Positions 1-7,335 of a stretch of 20,454 nt of DNA are shown here, in pieces. A program made the translations under genes and the position numbers. Every line of letters starts with the position of its first letter. The first letter of the stretch is position 1. The stretch covers positions 1 through 20,454 of the forward strand of contig CAMIMK010000018.1 in NCBI GenBank assembly GCA_946221765.1, read 5' to 3'. The stretch comes from an uncultured Rhodovulum sp. Its GTDB lineage: Bacteria > Pseudomonadota > Alphaproteobacteria > Rhodobacterales > Rhodobacteraceae. A model generated the notes under the pieces. That model saw only the letters and a list, made by a program, of their open reading frames with translations, was not told the origin of the DNA and made no database searches.

Positions 1-34
1 GGCGTCCGGCCGGGGGCCGGGCGGCGGTCCCCTG

Positions 35-89
35 GCGCCCGAGGGGGATTGACCGAGACGTGCGAAAGAGGTTTCGCCCCTCCGGGCGC
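35..89 (+). promoter_or_regulatory. Structured region upstream of glpX (hairpin with nested stem-loop)
   Basis: Positions 35-46 pair with 77-89 through 12 base pairs with one bulged C. The loop carries a second perfect 5-bp stem (63-67 with 72-76) that stacks directly on the outer stem. It ends 43 nt before the glpX start. It could be a terminator of an upstream gene (a frame ends with TGA at 50-52) or a leader structure of glpX. There is no U-tract. The pairing is seen; the function is inference. Confidence 0.35.
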
Positions 90-132
90 TCGGCTAGAAG
101 CGCGGCATCCGCATCGATGGAGACCCGCCGTT

Positions 133-1098
133 ATGTCTGACGATCCTATTTTTCACGACCGCATGCTGTCGCTCGGCCTTGCGCGGGTGTCCGAGCAGGC
201 CGCCATCGCCGCCGCCAAGCTGGTGGGCCAGGGCGACGAGAAGGCCGCCGACCAGGCTGCGGTCGATGCGATGCGCCGGCAGCTGAACCTGCTCGACATC
301 AAGGGCGTCGTGGTCATCGGCGAGGGCGAGCGCGACGAGGCGCCGATGCTCTACATCGGCGAGGAAGTCGGCACCGGCAAGGGGCCGGGCGTCGACATCG
401 CCCTCGATCCGCTGGAGGGCACGACCCTCTGCGCGAAGGACATGCCGAATTCGCTGGCTGTCATCGCCATGGGCCCGCGGGACTCGATGCTGCACGCCCC
501 GGATGTCTACATGGACAAGCTGGCGATCGGGCCGGGCTATGCGACCGACGTGGTCAGCCTGGAGATGACCCCGACCGAGCGGGTCAAGGCGCTGGCCAAG
601 GCCAAGGGCACCGATACCCGCGGCGTCATGGTCTGCGTGCTGGAGCGGCCGCGGCACGAGAAGCTGATCGACGAGATCCGCAGCACCGGCGCCCGCATCC
701 GCCTCATCACCGATGGCGACGTGGCCGGGGTGATCCATTGCGCCGAAGCCGCCAAGACCGGCATCGACATGTACATGGGCTCGGGCGGCGCGCCGGAGGG
801 GGTGCTGGCCGCCGCCGCGCTGAAATGCATGGGCGGGCAGATGTGGGGCCGGCTGCTGTTCCGCAACGACGACGAGCGCGGCCGCGCGAAGAAGGCCGGG
901 ATCACCGACCTCGACAAGATCTATGCCCGTGACGAGATGGTCACCCAGGACGTGATCTTCTCGGCGACCGGCGTCACCGACGGCTCCATCGTCGCCGGCG
1001 CCCGGCGGGACGGCGAATGGCTGGAGACCGAGACGATCCTGATGCGCTCCAAGACCGGCTCGCTGCGGCGGATCCTCTACCGCCAGCGCAACCAGTAA
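133..1098 (+). CDS. glpX: Class II fructose-1,6-bisphosphatase (GlpX)
   Basis: Hydrolyses fructose-1,6-bisphosphate to fructose-6-phosphate in gluconeogenesis; in autotrophs the class II enzyme can also serve the Calvin cycle. The 321-residue protein is full length for the family. It shows the metal and phosphate motifs GEGERDEAPMLYIGEE (about residues 63-78), DPLEGTT (92-98) and ITDGDVAG (192-199), typical of Li+-sensitive class II FBPases. I chose the ATG at 133 because MSDDPIFHDR is the usual start of alphaproteobacterial GlpX; an in-frame extension to position 49 is low-complexity and lies in a structured leader. Cytoplasmic. A small membrane protein gene begins 6 nt after its stop. Identity is near certain; whether it serves gluconeogenesis only is not visible here. 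Confidence 0.96.
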   Translation: MSDDPIFHDRMLSLGLARVSEQAAIAAAKLVGQGDEKAADQAAVDAMRRQLNLLDIKGVVVIGEGERDEAPMLYIGEEVGTGKGPGVDIALDPLEGTTLCAKDMPNSLAVIAMGPRDSMLHAPDVYMDKLAIGPGYATDVVSLEMTPTERVKALAKAKGTDTRGVMVCVLERPRHEKLIDEIRSTGARIRLITDGDVAGVIHCAEAAKTGIDMYMGSGGAPEGVLAAAALKCMGGQMWGRLLFRNDDERGRAKKAGITDLDKIYARDEMVTQDVIFSATGVTDGSIVAGARRDGEWLETETILMRSKTGSLRRILYRQRNQ

Positions 1099-1104
1099 GC
1101 CGGG

Positions 1105-1425
1105 GTGGCGCCGCGCCGGCGGGACCGGGCCGGGATCGGCTTCATGATCCTGTGGCTGGTGTTCTGGACCGCCGGCATCCTGGTGGCGCTCTGGACCTTT
1201 GGCGGGCTGGTGCTTGAGGGCGAGTTCGGCGTGCTGCTGCCGCTCGGCATCTGGCTGGCGGCGGCGGGCTTCGGTCTCGTCTCCGGGGCGCGGCGCCTCC
1301 GACAGCTTCTGCTGCGCGAGCCGGTGACGCCGCGGAGCAACCCGCGGCATCGCTGGGACGACGGAATGGCGCCCCCGCCCGACAGGGGAGGGCCGCCGGA
1401 CATCCCGCCGCCCCCCGCACCGTAA
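1105..1425 (+). CDS. Small two-helix membrane protein of unknown function
   Basis: A 106-residue protein with a basic N-terminus (MAPRRRDRAG), two hydrophobic segments (about residues 12-34 and 39-61) and a hydrophilic, proline-rich C-terminal tail ending in PPPPAP. I recognise no family. The GTG start lies 6 nt after the glpX stop, so translation is probably coupled. An ATG at 1144 would remove most of the first helix and is less likely. The stop codon lies in the loop of a hairpin at 1413-1432. It is probably an inner-membrane protein, cotranscribed with glpX. The coding call rests on the position, the clean membrane pattern and the lack of any better frame. Confidence 0.7.
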   Translation: MAPRRRDRAGIGFMILWLVFWTAGILVALWTFGGLVLEGEFGVLLPLGIWLAAAGFGLVSGARRLRQLLLREPVTPRSNPRHRWDDGMAPPPDRGGPPDIPPPPAP

Positions 1426-1432
1426 TGCGGGG
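1413..1432. terminator. Hairpin between convergent genes, terminator-like
   Basis: Perfect 7-bp stem, CCCCGCA with TGCGGGG, and a 6-nt loop that contains the TAA stop of the small membrane protein gene. It lies between convergent genes and could end transcription from either side. No U-tract follows, so this is a weak call. Confidence 0.4.
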
Positions 1433-1455
1433 CGCGCGGCGGCGGGCCCGGGCCG

Positions 1456-1818
1456 TCAGTGGCCCTTGCGGGCGAGCCAGTCCTTCAGGAAGGCGATCTC
1501 GGCCTCCTGGGCGGTGATCACCTTTTCGGCGAAGGCCCGGATCTCGGGATCGGTTCCGTACTGGAGCTCGACCCGGGCCATGTCGAGGGCGCCCTGGTGA
1601 TGGGGAATCATGCCGCGGGCGAAATCGACATCCGCGTCGCCGGTGAAGGGAATGCCGGTCGCCGCATGCATCCCGGCATTGGCGGCCTTGTAGGCGGTGG
1701 TCGAGGGGGCCTCGGTCCCCATGCCACCCGCCGTCCCATGGGCGGAATGGTCCTGGGCCGCGGCCGCCGTCGCGCAGGCGAGGAGGCCGGCGGCGAAAAG
1801 CAGCGGACGCAGCTTCAT
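1456..1818 (-). CDS. Periplasmic DUF305 protein, copper-associated
   Basis: A 120-residue exported protein. A signal peptide covers about residues 1-21 (MKLRPLLFAAGLL...ATAAAAQ). A His-rich stretch (DHSAH) comes next, then the DUF305 core with FARGMIPHHQGALDMA at about 66-81. Met70, His73, His74 and Met80 look like metal ligands. DUF305 proteins are ferritin-like helical proteins often found with copper resistance genes; the biochemical role is not settled. The ATG at 1818 overlaps the stop of the upstream metallochaperone gene by 4 nt (ATGA), so the two are translationally coupled. Role proposed: periplasmic copper binding or sequestration. Family call is secure; metal specificity comes from the neighbour and the promoter. 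Confidence 0.9.
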   Translation of the reverse strand: MKLRPLLFAAGLLACATAAAAQDHSAHGTAGGMGTEAPSTTAYKAANAGMHAATGIPFTGDADVDFARGMIPHHQGALDMARVELQYGTDPEIRAFAEKVITAQEAEIAFLKDWLARKGH

Positions 1819-2012
1819 TCCAGCACCTCGGCCGGATAGCCGGCGTCCGCAACGGCTTCGGTGATGGCCGCCGGTGTGGCCGTCGTGCGGATCTCGACCC
1901 GGTCCATCCCCGGCGCAACGGCGACCTCGGCCGCCGCATCCACGGCCTGCACCGCCTGCGTGACCGCAGCGACGCAATGGCCGCAGGTCATGCCCTCCAC
2001 CTTGAGCAACAT
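1815..2012 (-). CDS. copZ: CopZ-like heavy-metal-associated domain protein
   Basis: A 65-residue single HMA domain, the usual size for CopZ/Atx1-type copper chaperones. The metal site is GMTCGHC, with Cys10 and Cys13. The rest fits the beta-alpha-beta-beta-alpha-beta ferredoxin-like fold and ends in the typical AVADAGYPAEVLE. The ATG at 2012 is preceded by a strong GAAGGAGG ribosome binding site. Cytoplasmic, binding Cu(I) and passing it to an exporter, which is not in this window. It is the first gene of a two-gene operon with the DUF305 protein and lies behind a CueR/HmrR-like promoter. Copper is the likely metal; other soft metals are not excluded. Confidence 0.93.
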   Translation of the reverse strand: MLLKVEGMTCGHCVAAVTQAVQAVDAAAEVAVAPGMDRVEIRTTATPAAITEAVADAGYPAEVLE

Positions 2013-2046
2013 GGGATCTGCCTCCTTCTCCTGACTCGATGGACGG

Positions 2047-2077
2047 AAGGTGGGGCTTCCCAGGGTGGGAGGGTCAA
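2047..2077 (-). promoter_or_regulatory. CueR/HmrR-like (MerR-family) copper promoter
   Basis: Reading leftward there is TTGACC (-35, 2072-2077), then an imperfect dyad CTCCCACCCTGGGAAG (2056-2071), then a weak -10, CACCTT (2047-2052), after a 19-bp spacer. A TTGACC box with an over-long spacer filled by a CCTCCC/GGGAAG dyad is the hallmark of MerR-family copper promoters. The -10 is poor, so its exact position is uncertain. It sits 35 nt upstream of the copZ start. Confidence 0.65.
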
Positions 2078-2139
2078 GGGCCCGATGCAAAGAGTTTCCG
2101 GCAGACCCTGCAGGCGTGGCCATGGCTCTGTCCGGAACG

Positions 2140-2169
2140 AAAACACCCGCCCCGGTGAGGGGGCGGGTG
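2140..2169 (-). terminator. Intrinsic terminator of pntAB
   Basis: A perfect 10-bp GC-rich stem (2144-2153 with 2160-2169) with a 6-nt loop, followed on the minus strand by TTTT (2143-2140). It lies 33 nt beyond the pntB stop and reads in the same direction. Confidence 0.85.
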
Positions 2170-2201
2170 CGTGACGGGATGCGCGGGTGCCCGGCCGTCC
2201 G

Positions 2202-3638
2202 TCAGTGGATCTTGGTCAGCAGCTCGTCGAGGGACTTCTTCGCGTCCCCGTAGAACATGCGGGTATTTTCCTTGTAGAAGAGCGGGTTCTCGATGCCGGA
2301 ATACCCGGTTCCCTGCCCGCGCTTGGAGACGAGAACCTGCTTGGCCTTCCAGACCTCCAGAACCGGCATGCCGGCGATGGGGCTGTTCGGGTCTTCCTGG
2401 GCGGCGGGGTTCACGATGTCGTTCGAGCCGATGACGATGGCGACGTCGGTGCTGGGGAAGTCTTCGTTGATCTCCTCCATCTCCAGCACGATGTCGTAGG
2501 GAACCTTCGCCTCGGCGAGGAGGACGTTCATGTGGCCGGGCAGGCGCCCGGCGACGGGGTGGATGGCGAAGCGCACCGTCTTGCCCTTCGCGCGCAGCCG
2601 GCGGACGAGTTCGGAGACCGACTGCTGGGCCTGGGCGACGGCCATGCCGTAGCCGGGGACGATGATGACGCTCTCGGCCTCGTCGAGGAGGGAGGCGACA
2701 CCGTCGGAGTCGATGGCGATCTGCTCGCCCTCGATTTCCTGTGCCGGGCCGGTGGTGGCGCCGAAGCCGCCGAGGATGACCGAGATGAAGTTCCGGTTCA
2801 TCGCACGGCACATGATGTAGGAGAGGATCGCGCCCGAGGAGCCCACCAGCGCGCCGGTGACGATGAGCAGGTCGTTCGACAGGGTGAAGCCGATCGCCGC
2901 CGCCGCCCAGCCCGAGTAGCTGTTGAGCATCGAGATGACGACGGGCATGTCGGCGCCGCCGATCGCCATGATCAGGTGCCAGCCGATGAAGCCGGCGATC
3001 AGGGCGACGAGCAGCATCGTCCAGAGCCCGGCACCGGAGAAGTAGAGGATGCCGAGCAGCAGGCAGAGGAGGCCGGCGCCGATGTTGATGGCATGGCGGC
3101 CGGGCAGGGTCAGCGCCTTCGACTGCACCTTCCCGGCCAGCTTGCCGTAGGCGACGATCGAGCCGGTGAAGGTGATCGCGCCGATCAGGATGCCGAGGAA
3201 GATCTCGACCCGCATGATCGAGAGTTCGACCGGGGTCTTGTGGGCGACGGCGGCGGCGAAGCCTGCGAGATGCGCGGTGCTGCCCTCGGCGAGGGCGCGG
3301 GCGGCGCGGCCGGCCTCGATGTCGGCATTGAGGCCGATGAAGACCGCGGCGAGGCCGACGAGGCTGTGGAAGCCGGCGACGAGCTCGGGCATCTGCGTCA
3401 TCTGGACCTTGCCGGCCACGATCGCCCCGGCGATGCCGCCGAGCACGATCATGACGAGCACGATGCCATAGGCGCCGACGCCCGGGCCGAGGATGGTGGC
3501 GGCGACGGCAAGCGCCATGCCGATGATGCCGAACCAGATGGCGCGCTTGGCCTTCTCCTGGTTGGAGAGCCCGCCGAGCGCGAGGATGAAGAGGACCGCC
3601 GCCGCGAGATAGGCGGCCGTGACGAGACCGATGCTCAT
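2202..3638 (-). CDS. pntB: Proton-translocating NAD(P)+ transhydrogenase, beta subunit
   Basis: The 478-residue beta subunit forms most of the membrane channel (domain II) and the NADP(H)-binding domain III. About nine hydrophobic segments fill residues 1-265, with MPELVAGFHSLVGLAA holding the conserved channel His91. Domain III begins near 300 and carries VPGYGMAVAQAQ (327-338), HPVAGRLPGHMNVLLAEA (360-377), GSNDIVNP (404-411) and GTGYSGIENPLFY (443-455). It couples hydride transfer from NADH to NADP+ with proton entry, supplying NADPH. The ATG at 3638 follows the pntA stop by 17 nt with a GGGGGAA ribosome binding site between. Inner membrane; partner is PntA. Nothing odd seen. Confidence 0.97.
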   Translation of the reverse strand: MSIGLVTAAYLAAAVLFILALGGLSNQEKAKRAIWFGIIGMALAVAATILGPGVGAYGIVLVMIVLGGIAGAIVAGKVQMTQMPELVAGFHSLVGLAAVFIGLNADIEAGRAARALAEGSTAHLAGFAAAVAHKTPVELSIMRVEIFLGILIGAITFTGSIVAYGKLAGKVQSKALTLPGRHAINIGAGLLCLLLGILYFSGAGLWTMLLVALIAGFIGWHLIMAIGGADMPVVISMLNSYSGWAAAAIGFTLSNDLLIVTGALVGSSGAILSYIMCRAMNRNFISVILGGFGATTGPAQEIEGEQIAIDSDGVASLLDEAESVIIVPGYGMAVAQAQQSVSELVRRLRAKGKTVRFAIHPVAGRLPGHMNVLLAEAKVPYDIVLEMEEINEDFPSTDVAIVIGSNDIVNPAAQEDPNSPIAGMPVLEVWKAKQVLVSKRGQGTGYSGIENPLFYKENTRMFYGDAKKSLDELLTKIH

Positions 3639-3655
3639 GTGAACGCTTCCCCCGC

Positions 3656-5227
3656 TCAGCTCTTCTGGAACATGGCCAGCATCCGGCGCGTCACCAGGAA
3701 GCCGCCGAAGATGTTGACCGACGCCATCAGGATCGACAGCGCCGCGAGGATCGTCACCGTCCAGCTGGACGAGCCGACCTGCAGCAGGGCGCCGAGGATG
3801 ATGATCGACGAGATGGCATTGGTGATCGCCATCAGCGGCGTGTGCAGCGAATGCGCGACGTTCCAGATCACCTGGAAGCCGACGAAGACGCTGAGCGCGA
3901 AGACGATGAAATGCTGCATGAAGCTCGCCGGCGCCACCGATCCGACAAGGAAGGTGACGAGCGCGCCAATGACGAGCATCCAGGTCTGGCGGTTGCTCGC
4001 GGCCTTGAGTTCGGCGAGTTCACGGGCCGCCTTCGCCTCGGCAGTCTCGACCTCGGCCTTCTTCGGCTTCTGTGCCGCGATCGCCTGGATCTTCGGCGGT
4101 GGCGGCGGGAAGGTGATCTGGCCGTCCTTGGTCACCGTGGCGCCGCGGATGACGTCATCCTCCATGTTGACGACCGGCTGGCCATCCTTGGCCGGGGTCA
4201 GGTCGTCCATCATGTGGCGGATGTTGGTCGCGTAGAGGGTCGAGGCCTGGGTCGCCATCCGCGAGGGGAAGTCGGTGATGCCGATGACGCGGACGCCGTT
4301 CGGGCTCTCGATCGTCTCGCCGGGCACGGTCAGGTCGCAGTTGCCGCCACGCTCGGCCGCGAGGTCGACGACGACCGAGCCGGGCTTCATCGCCGCGACC
4401 ATGTCGGCGAGCCAGAGCTTCGGCGCGTCGCGGCCCGGGATGAGCGCGGTGGTGATGACGATGTCCATCTCGGGGGCGAGTTCGCGGAATTTCGCGAGCT
4501 GCTTCTCCCGGAACTCCGGGGACGAGGGCGCGGCATAGCCGCCGGTCGCCGCGCCGTCCTGCGCCGGCTCGTCGAAGTCGAGGAAGACGAACTGCGCGCC
4601 CATCGACTCGATCTGCTCGGCCACTTCGGGCCGCACGTCGAAGGCATGCACGATCGCCCCGAGCGACTGCGCCGCGCCGATGGCCGCGAGGCCCGCGACG
4701 CCGGCACCGACGACGAGCACCTTGGCCGGCGGCACCTTGCCCGCCGCCGTCACCTGGCCGGTGAAGAACCGCCCGAAGTTGTTGCCTGCCTCGATCACCG
4801 CGCGATAGCCGGCGATGTTGGCCATCGAGGAGAGCGCGTCCATCTTCTGCGCGCGGCTGATCCGCGGCACCATGTCCATGGCGAGCGCGGTGACGCCCTT
4901 CGCCCGCAGCGCCTCCAGGAGGTCGGGGTTCTGGCCGGGATAGACGAAGGAGATGACGATCTGCCCCGGGCGGGCGCGGTCGATCTCCGTCCCCTCGGGC
5001 GCGCGCACCTTCGCCACGATGTCCGCCTCGGCCCAGAGCGCCGCCGCATCTGCCACCACGGTGACACCGGCCGCGCGATAGGCGTCGTCCGAGAATCGTG
5101 CGGCCAGTCCCGCTCCGCTCTCCACGAGGCACTCATAACCGAGCTTCTGCAGCGCAGCCGCAGACTGCGGCGTCAGCGCGACGCGCTTCTCGCCCTCAAA
5201 CGTCTCCCTCGGGGCACCAATTTTCAC
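3656..5227 (-). CDS. pntA: NAD(P)+ transhydrogenase, alpha subunit (fused form)
   Basis: A 523-residue alpha subunit in which the NAD(H)-binding domain I and the membrane part are one chain, as in E. coli; some alphaproteobacteria split them into PntAA and PntAB. Domain I has SRAQKMDALSS (the RQD-loop region, about 124-134), GAGVAGLAAIGAAQSLGA (174-191) and a TDFPSRMATQAS stretch (318-329). A PPPPPK linker and a charged stretch (about 374-410) lead to four membrane helices (415-515). I chose the GTG at 5227: it gives MKIGAPRE, the normal family start, and has an AGGGAGGG ribosome binding site just upstream. A 15-residue extension to 5272 is possible but not family-like. Confidence 0.96.
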   Translation of the reverse strand: MKIGAPRETFEGEKRVALTPQSAAALQKLGYECLVESGAGLAARFSDDAYRAAGVTVVADAAALWAEADIVAKVRAPEGTEIDRARPGQIVISFVYPGQNPDLLEALRAKGVTALAMDMVPRISRAQKMDALSSMANIAGYRAVIEAGNNFGRFFTGQVTAAGKVPPAKVLVVGAGVAGLAAIGAAQSLGAIVHAFDVRPEVAEQIESMGAQFVFLDFDEPAQDGAATGGYAAPSSPEFREKQLAKFRELAPEMDIVITTALIPGRDAPKLWLADMVAAMKPGSVVVDLAAERGGNCDLTVPGETIESPNGVRVIGITDFPSRMATQASTLYATNIRHMMDDLTPAKDGQPVVNMEDDVIRGATVTKDGQITFPPPPPKIQAIAAQKPKKAEVETAEAKAARELAELKAASNRQTWMLVIGALVTFLVGSVAPASFMQHFIVFALSVFVGFQVIWNVAHSLHTPLMAITNAISSIIILGALLQVGSSSWTVTILAALSILMASVNIFGGFLVTRRMLAMFQKS

Positions 5228-5293
5228 CCAGGTCCCTCCCTGTCCCTCGGGCCCGCAAGGGGCCGCTGTCACCTTTTCGTGCAGGTCACCGAC

Positions 5294-5322
5294 CTTGTAG
5301 GAAGCGACTGGTTAACTGTCAA
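5294..5322 (-). promoter_or_regulatory. Sigma-70 promoter of pntAB
   Basis: On the minus strand a perfect -35 TTGACA (5317-5322), a 17-bp spacer and a -10 TACAAG (5294-5299). It lies 67 nt upstream of the pntA GTG. A consensus -35 is unusual in this GC-rich window and suggests strong constitutive expression. Confidence 0.75.
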
Positions 5323-5406
5323 ATGCCTACAGGCGCCGGGTGCGGCAAGGGTGAGACGGTTTTGGGAGCGGATGCGCCCACTCGCGGGTGAGCGCAACCA
5401 CAGGCA

Positions 5407-6006
5407 TCAACCGTGGAGTTTCGCGGTGATCTCGGCGAAGCGCTTGCCCTGGAAGGTCGCGCCGCCGAGTTCCTGCTCGCTCGGCCAACGCGAGCCGTCG
5501 CCGGCGGTCAGCGCGGTCATGCCATAGGGCGAGCCGCCCCGGAGCTCGTCGACTCCCATCTGGTCCTGATAGGCATAGCTGAGCGGCACGACGATGATGC
5601 CATGGTGCTGGAGGACGATCTGGGTGGTGATGATCGTCGTCTCCTGGCCGCCGTGCTGGGTGGCGGTCGAGACGATGACGGTGCCGGTCTTGTTGATCAG
5701 CGCGCCACTGGCCCAGAGGCCGCCGGTCTGGTCGAGGAAGTTCTTCATCTGCGAGCACATGTTCCCGAAGCGGGTCGGGGTGCCGATGATGAAGCCGTCA
5801 TAGGCGGCGAGATCCTCGACCTTGGCGACGGGCGCCTTCTGGTCGAGCTTGTAGTGGGAGGCCTTGGCGACCTCTTCGGGAACGAGTTCGGGGACGCGCT
5901 TGATGTCCACTTCGGCGCCGGCTTCGCGGGCTCCCGCGGCGGCGGCCTCGATCATCGCCTCCATGTGGCCCCAGCTCGAATAGTAGAGCGCCAGGATCTT
6001 GGTCAT
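5407..6006 (-). CDS. wrbA: NAD(P)H:quinone oxidoreductase, type IV (WrbA)
   Basis: Flavodoxin-fold FMN enzyme that reduces quinones by two electrons, avoiding semiquinone radicals. The 199-residue length is normal. It has the FMN phosphate loop YYSSWGHMEAM (8-18), GTPTRFGNMCSQMKNFLDQTGGLW (about 75-98), the STATQHGGQE loop (113-122) and a SPYGMTALTAGDG stretch near the C-terminus. The ATG at 6006 has an AGGGAG ribosome binding site and yields the usual MTKILALYYSSWGHM start. Cytoplasmic, tetrameric in the family. It stands alone between pntA and the alcohol dehydrogenase on the same strand, with its own likely promoter. Confidence 0.96.
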   Translation of the reverse strand: MTKILALYYSSWGHMEAMIEAAAAGAREAGAEVDIKRVPELVPEEVAKASHYKLDQKAPVAKVEDLAAYDGFIIGTPTRFGNMCSQMKNFLDQTGGLWASGALINKTGTVIVSTATQHGGQETTIITTQIVLQHHGIIVVPLSYAYQDQMGVDELRGGSPYGMTALTAGDGSRWPSEQELGGATFQGKRFAEITAKLHG

Positions 6007-6045
6007 ACGGTGGTCTCCCTCTGATCTGTGTATCTGCGTCAGGCT

Positions 6046-6051
6046 TTTATA
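6046..6051 (-). promoter_or_regulatory. Candidate -10 box of wrbA
   Basis: TATAAA on the minus strand, 40 nt upstream of the wrbA start. I see no convincing -35 at 16-18 nt, so the promoter may need an activator. The evidence is one near-consensus hexamer. Confidence 0.4.
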
Positions 6052-6102
6052 CTGAACGCCTCCGGGAATAACCCGGTTGCCCGGAAACGGATTGTCTCCG
6101 GT

Positions 6103-7263
6103 TCAGCCGAGCCGGCCCTCGTAGGCCCGGCGATAGAGTTCGAGTGCATCCTCGACGCCGAAAGCCTTCGGGTTGCCGCCGGCCGTCGGATCGACGACCG
6201 CCATCTCGGCCATCTCCGCGAAGCGGCGATCGTCGACGCCGATCCGGTCGAGCGTGTGGGGAATGCCGATGTCCCGGCGCAGGCGCAGGATGAAGTCGAG
6301 CAGGCCGGAGAAGCCGCCTTCGAGGCCGAGCCAGGCGGAAAGCCGGTCGGCCTTGTCGCGCAGCATCTCGCGGTTGAAGTCGAGCACATACGGCATGAAG
6401 ACGGCATTGGTCAGGCCATGGTGGGTGCCGTAGAGCGCGCCGACCGGGTGGCTGAGGGCATGGATGGCGCCAAGGCCCTTCTGGAAGGCGGTCGCGCCCA
6501 TCGAGGCGGCGACGAGCATGTTCGCGCGTGCCTCCAGGTCGGAACCGTCCCGGTAGGCCCGCGGCAGGTTTTCCTGCACGAGCCGGATGCCCTCGACGGC
6601 GATTCCCTCGGCCATCGGGTGGAAGCCGGGCGCGCAATAGGCCTCGAGGCAATGGGCAAGGGCATCCATGCCGGTTCCCGCGGTGATGGCCGACGGCAGG
6701 CCCAGGGTGAGCTCGGGGTCGAGGATCACCTCGCGCGGCAGCATCCGCGGATGGAAGATCACCTTCTTGGTGCGGGTCGCGAGATTGGTGATGACGGCGG
6801 CGCGGCCGACCTCGGAGCCCGTGCCGGCCGTGGTCGGCACGGCGACCACCGGCGCGACGCCGGCGGGATCGGCGCGGGTCCACCCGTCGCCGATGTCCTC
6901 GAAGTCCCACATCGGCCGGGTCTGCCCGCGCATGAAAGCGATGACCTTGCCGCAGTCGAGCGTCGAGCCGCCCCCGAAGGCGATCACCCCGTCATGGCCG
7001 CCCGCGCGCAGCACGGCGAGGCCCGCGGCGACGTTCTCCTCGGTCGGGTTGGGCTGCACGTCGGAAAAGACGGCGGTCGGAACGCCCGCCGCCGCCAGGA
7101 TGCCGAGGGCCCCCGTGGTGATCGGCAGGTCGCGCAGGCCCGGATCGGTGACGAAGAGCGGACGGGTGATCCCGGCGGAGGCGCAGGCCGTCGCAAGCTC
7201 CTCGATGCGGCCGGCGCCGAAGCGGATCGCGGTCGGATAGGACCATGTGGCGGAGGGGAGCAT
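6103..7263 (-). CDS. Iron-dependent (group III) alcohol dehydrogenase
   Basis: NAD(P)-linked oxidoreductase interconverting alcohols and aldehydes; 386 residues, full length. The dinucleotide motif GGGS is at 97-100 and PTTAGTGSE at 143-151. The metal ligands by family alignment are Asp200 and His204 (GMDALAHCLEAY), His272 (SHPVG) and His282 (HHGLTN). The ATG at 7263 follows a GAGG ribosome binding site at 5-nt spacing. That site lies inside a perfect hairpin (7266-7288), so translation may be regulated. It lies 72 nt downstream of the LuxR-type gene and may be the last gene of that unit. Substrate unknown; a gamma-glutamyl amino alcohol is possible given the ligase and aldehyde dehydrogenase nearby. 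Confidence 0.93.
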   Translation of the reverse strand: MLPSATWSYPTAIRFGAGRIEELATACASAGITRPLFVTDPGLRDLPITTGALGILAAAGVPTAVFSDVQPNPTEENVAAGLAVLRAGGHDGVIAFGGGSTLDCGKVIAFMRGQTRPMWDFEDIGDGWTRADPAGVAPVVAVPTTAGTGSEVGRAAVITNLATRTKKVIFHPRMLPREVILDPELTLGLPSAITAGTGMDALAHCLEAYCAPGFHPMAEGIAVEGIRLVQENLPRAYRDGSDLEARANMLVAASMGATAFQKGLGAIHALSHPVGALYGTHHGLTNAVFMPYVLDFNREMLRDKADRLSAWLGLEGGFSGLLDFILRLRRDIGIPHTLDRIGVDDRRFAEMAEMAVVDPTAGGNPKAFGVEDALELYRRAYEGRLG

Positions 7264-7265
7264 GA

Positions 7266-7288
7266 ATGCCTCGCAAGGTCGGAGGCAT
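7266..7288 (-). promoter_or_regulatory. Hairpin burying the ribosome binding site of the Fe-alcohol dehydrogenase
   Basis: On the minus strand ATGCCTC (7288-7282) pairs perfectly with GAGGCAT (7272-7266) over a 9-nt loop. The GAGG is the only good ribosome binding site of the dehydrogenase and is fully inside the 7-bp stem, which ends 2 nt before the ATG. The pairing is seen; a regulatory role is inference. Confidence 0.5.
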
Positions 7289-7335
7289 CCAGTTACGGGA
7301 AAATCGACCCGGCGCGCAACGCGCGTCGGCGGCCG

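Noticed and set aside
2187..4235. A 682-codon + frame opposite pntB and pntA
   Set aside because: Shadow of the transhydrogenase genes; its last part is out of register with any domain.
5228..5272. Upstream GTG start for PntA
   Set aside because: It adds 15 non-family residues, and the GTG at 5227 has a better ribosome binding site.
6062..6076. 5-bp hairpin CCGGG/CCCGG after the Fe-alcohol dehydrogenase
   Set aside because: Too short and no U-tract on the minus strand; not a supportable terminator.
7311..7324. GCGCG/CGCGC hairpin after the luxR-type gene with a later TTTT
   Set aside because: The T-run starts about nine bases after a 5-bp stem; too weak to call a terminator.
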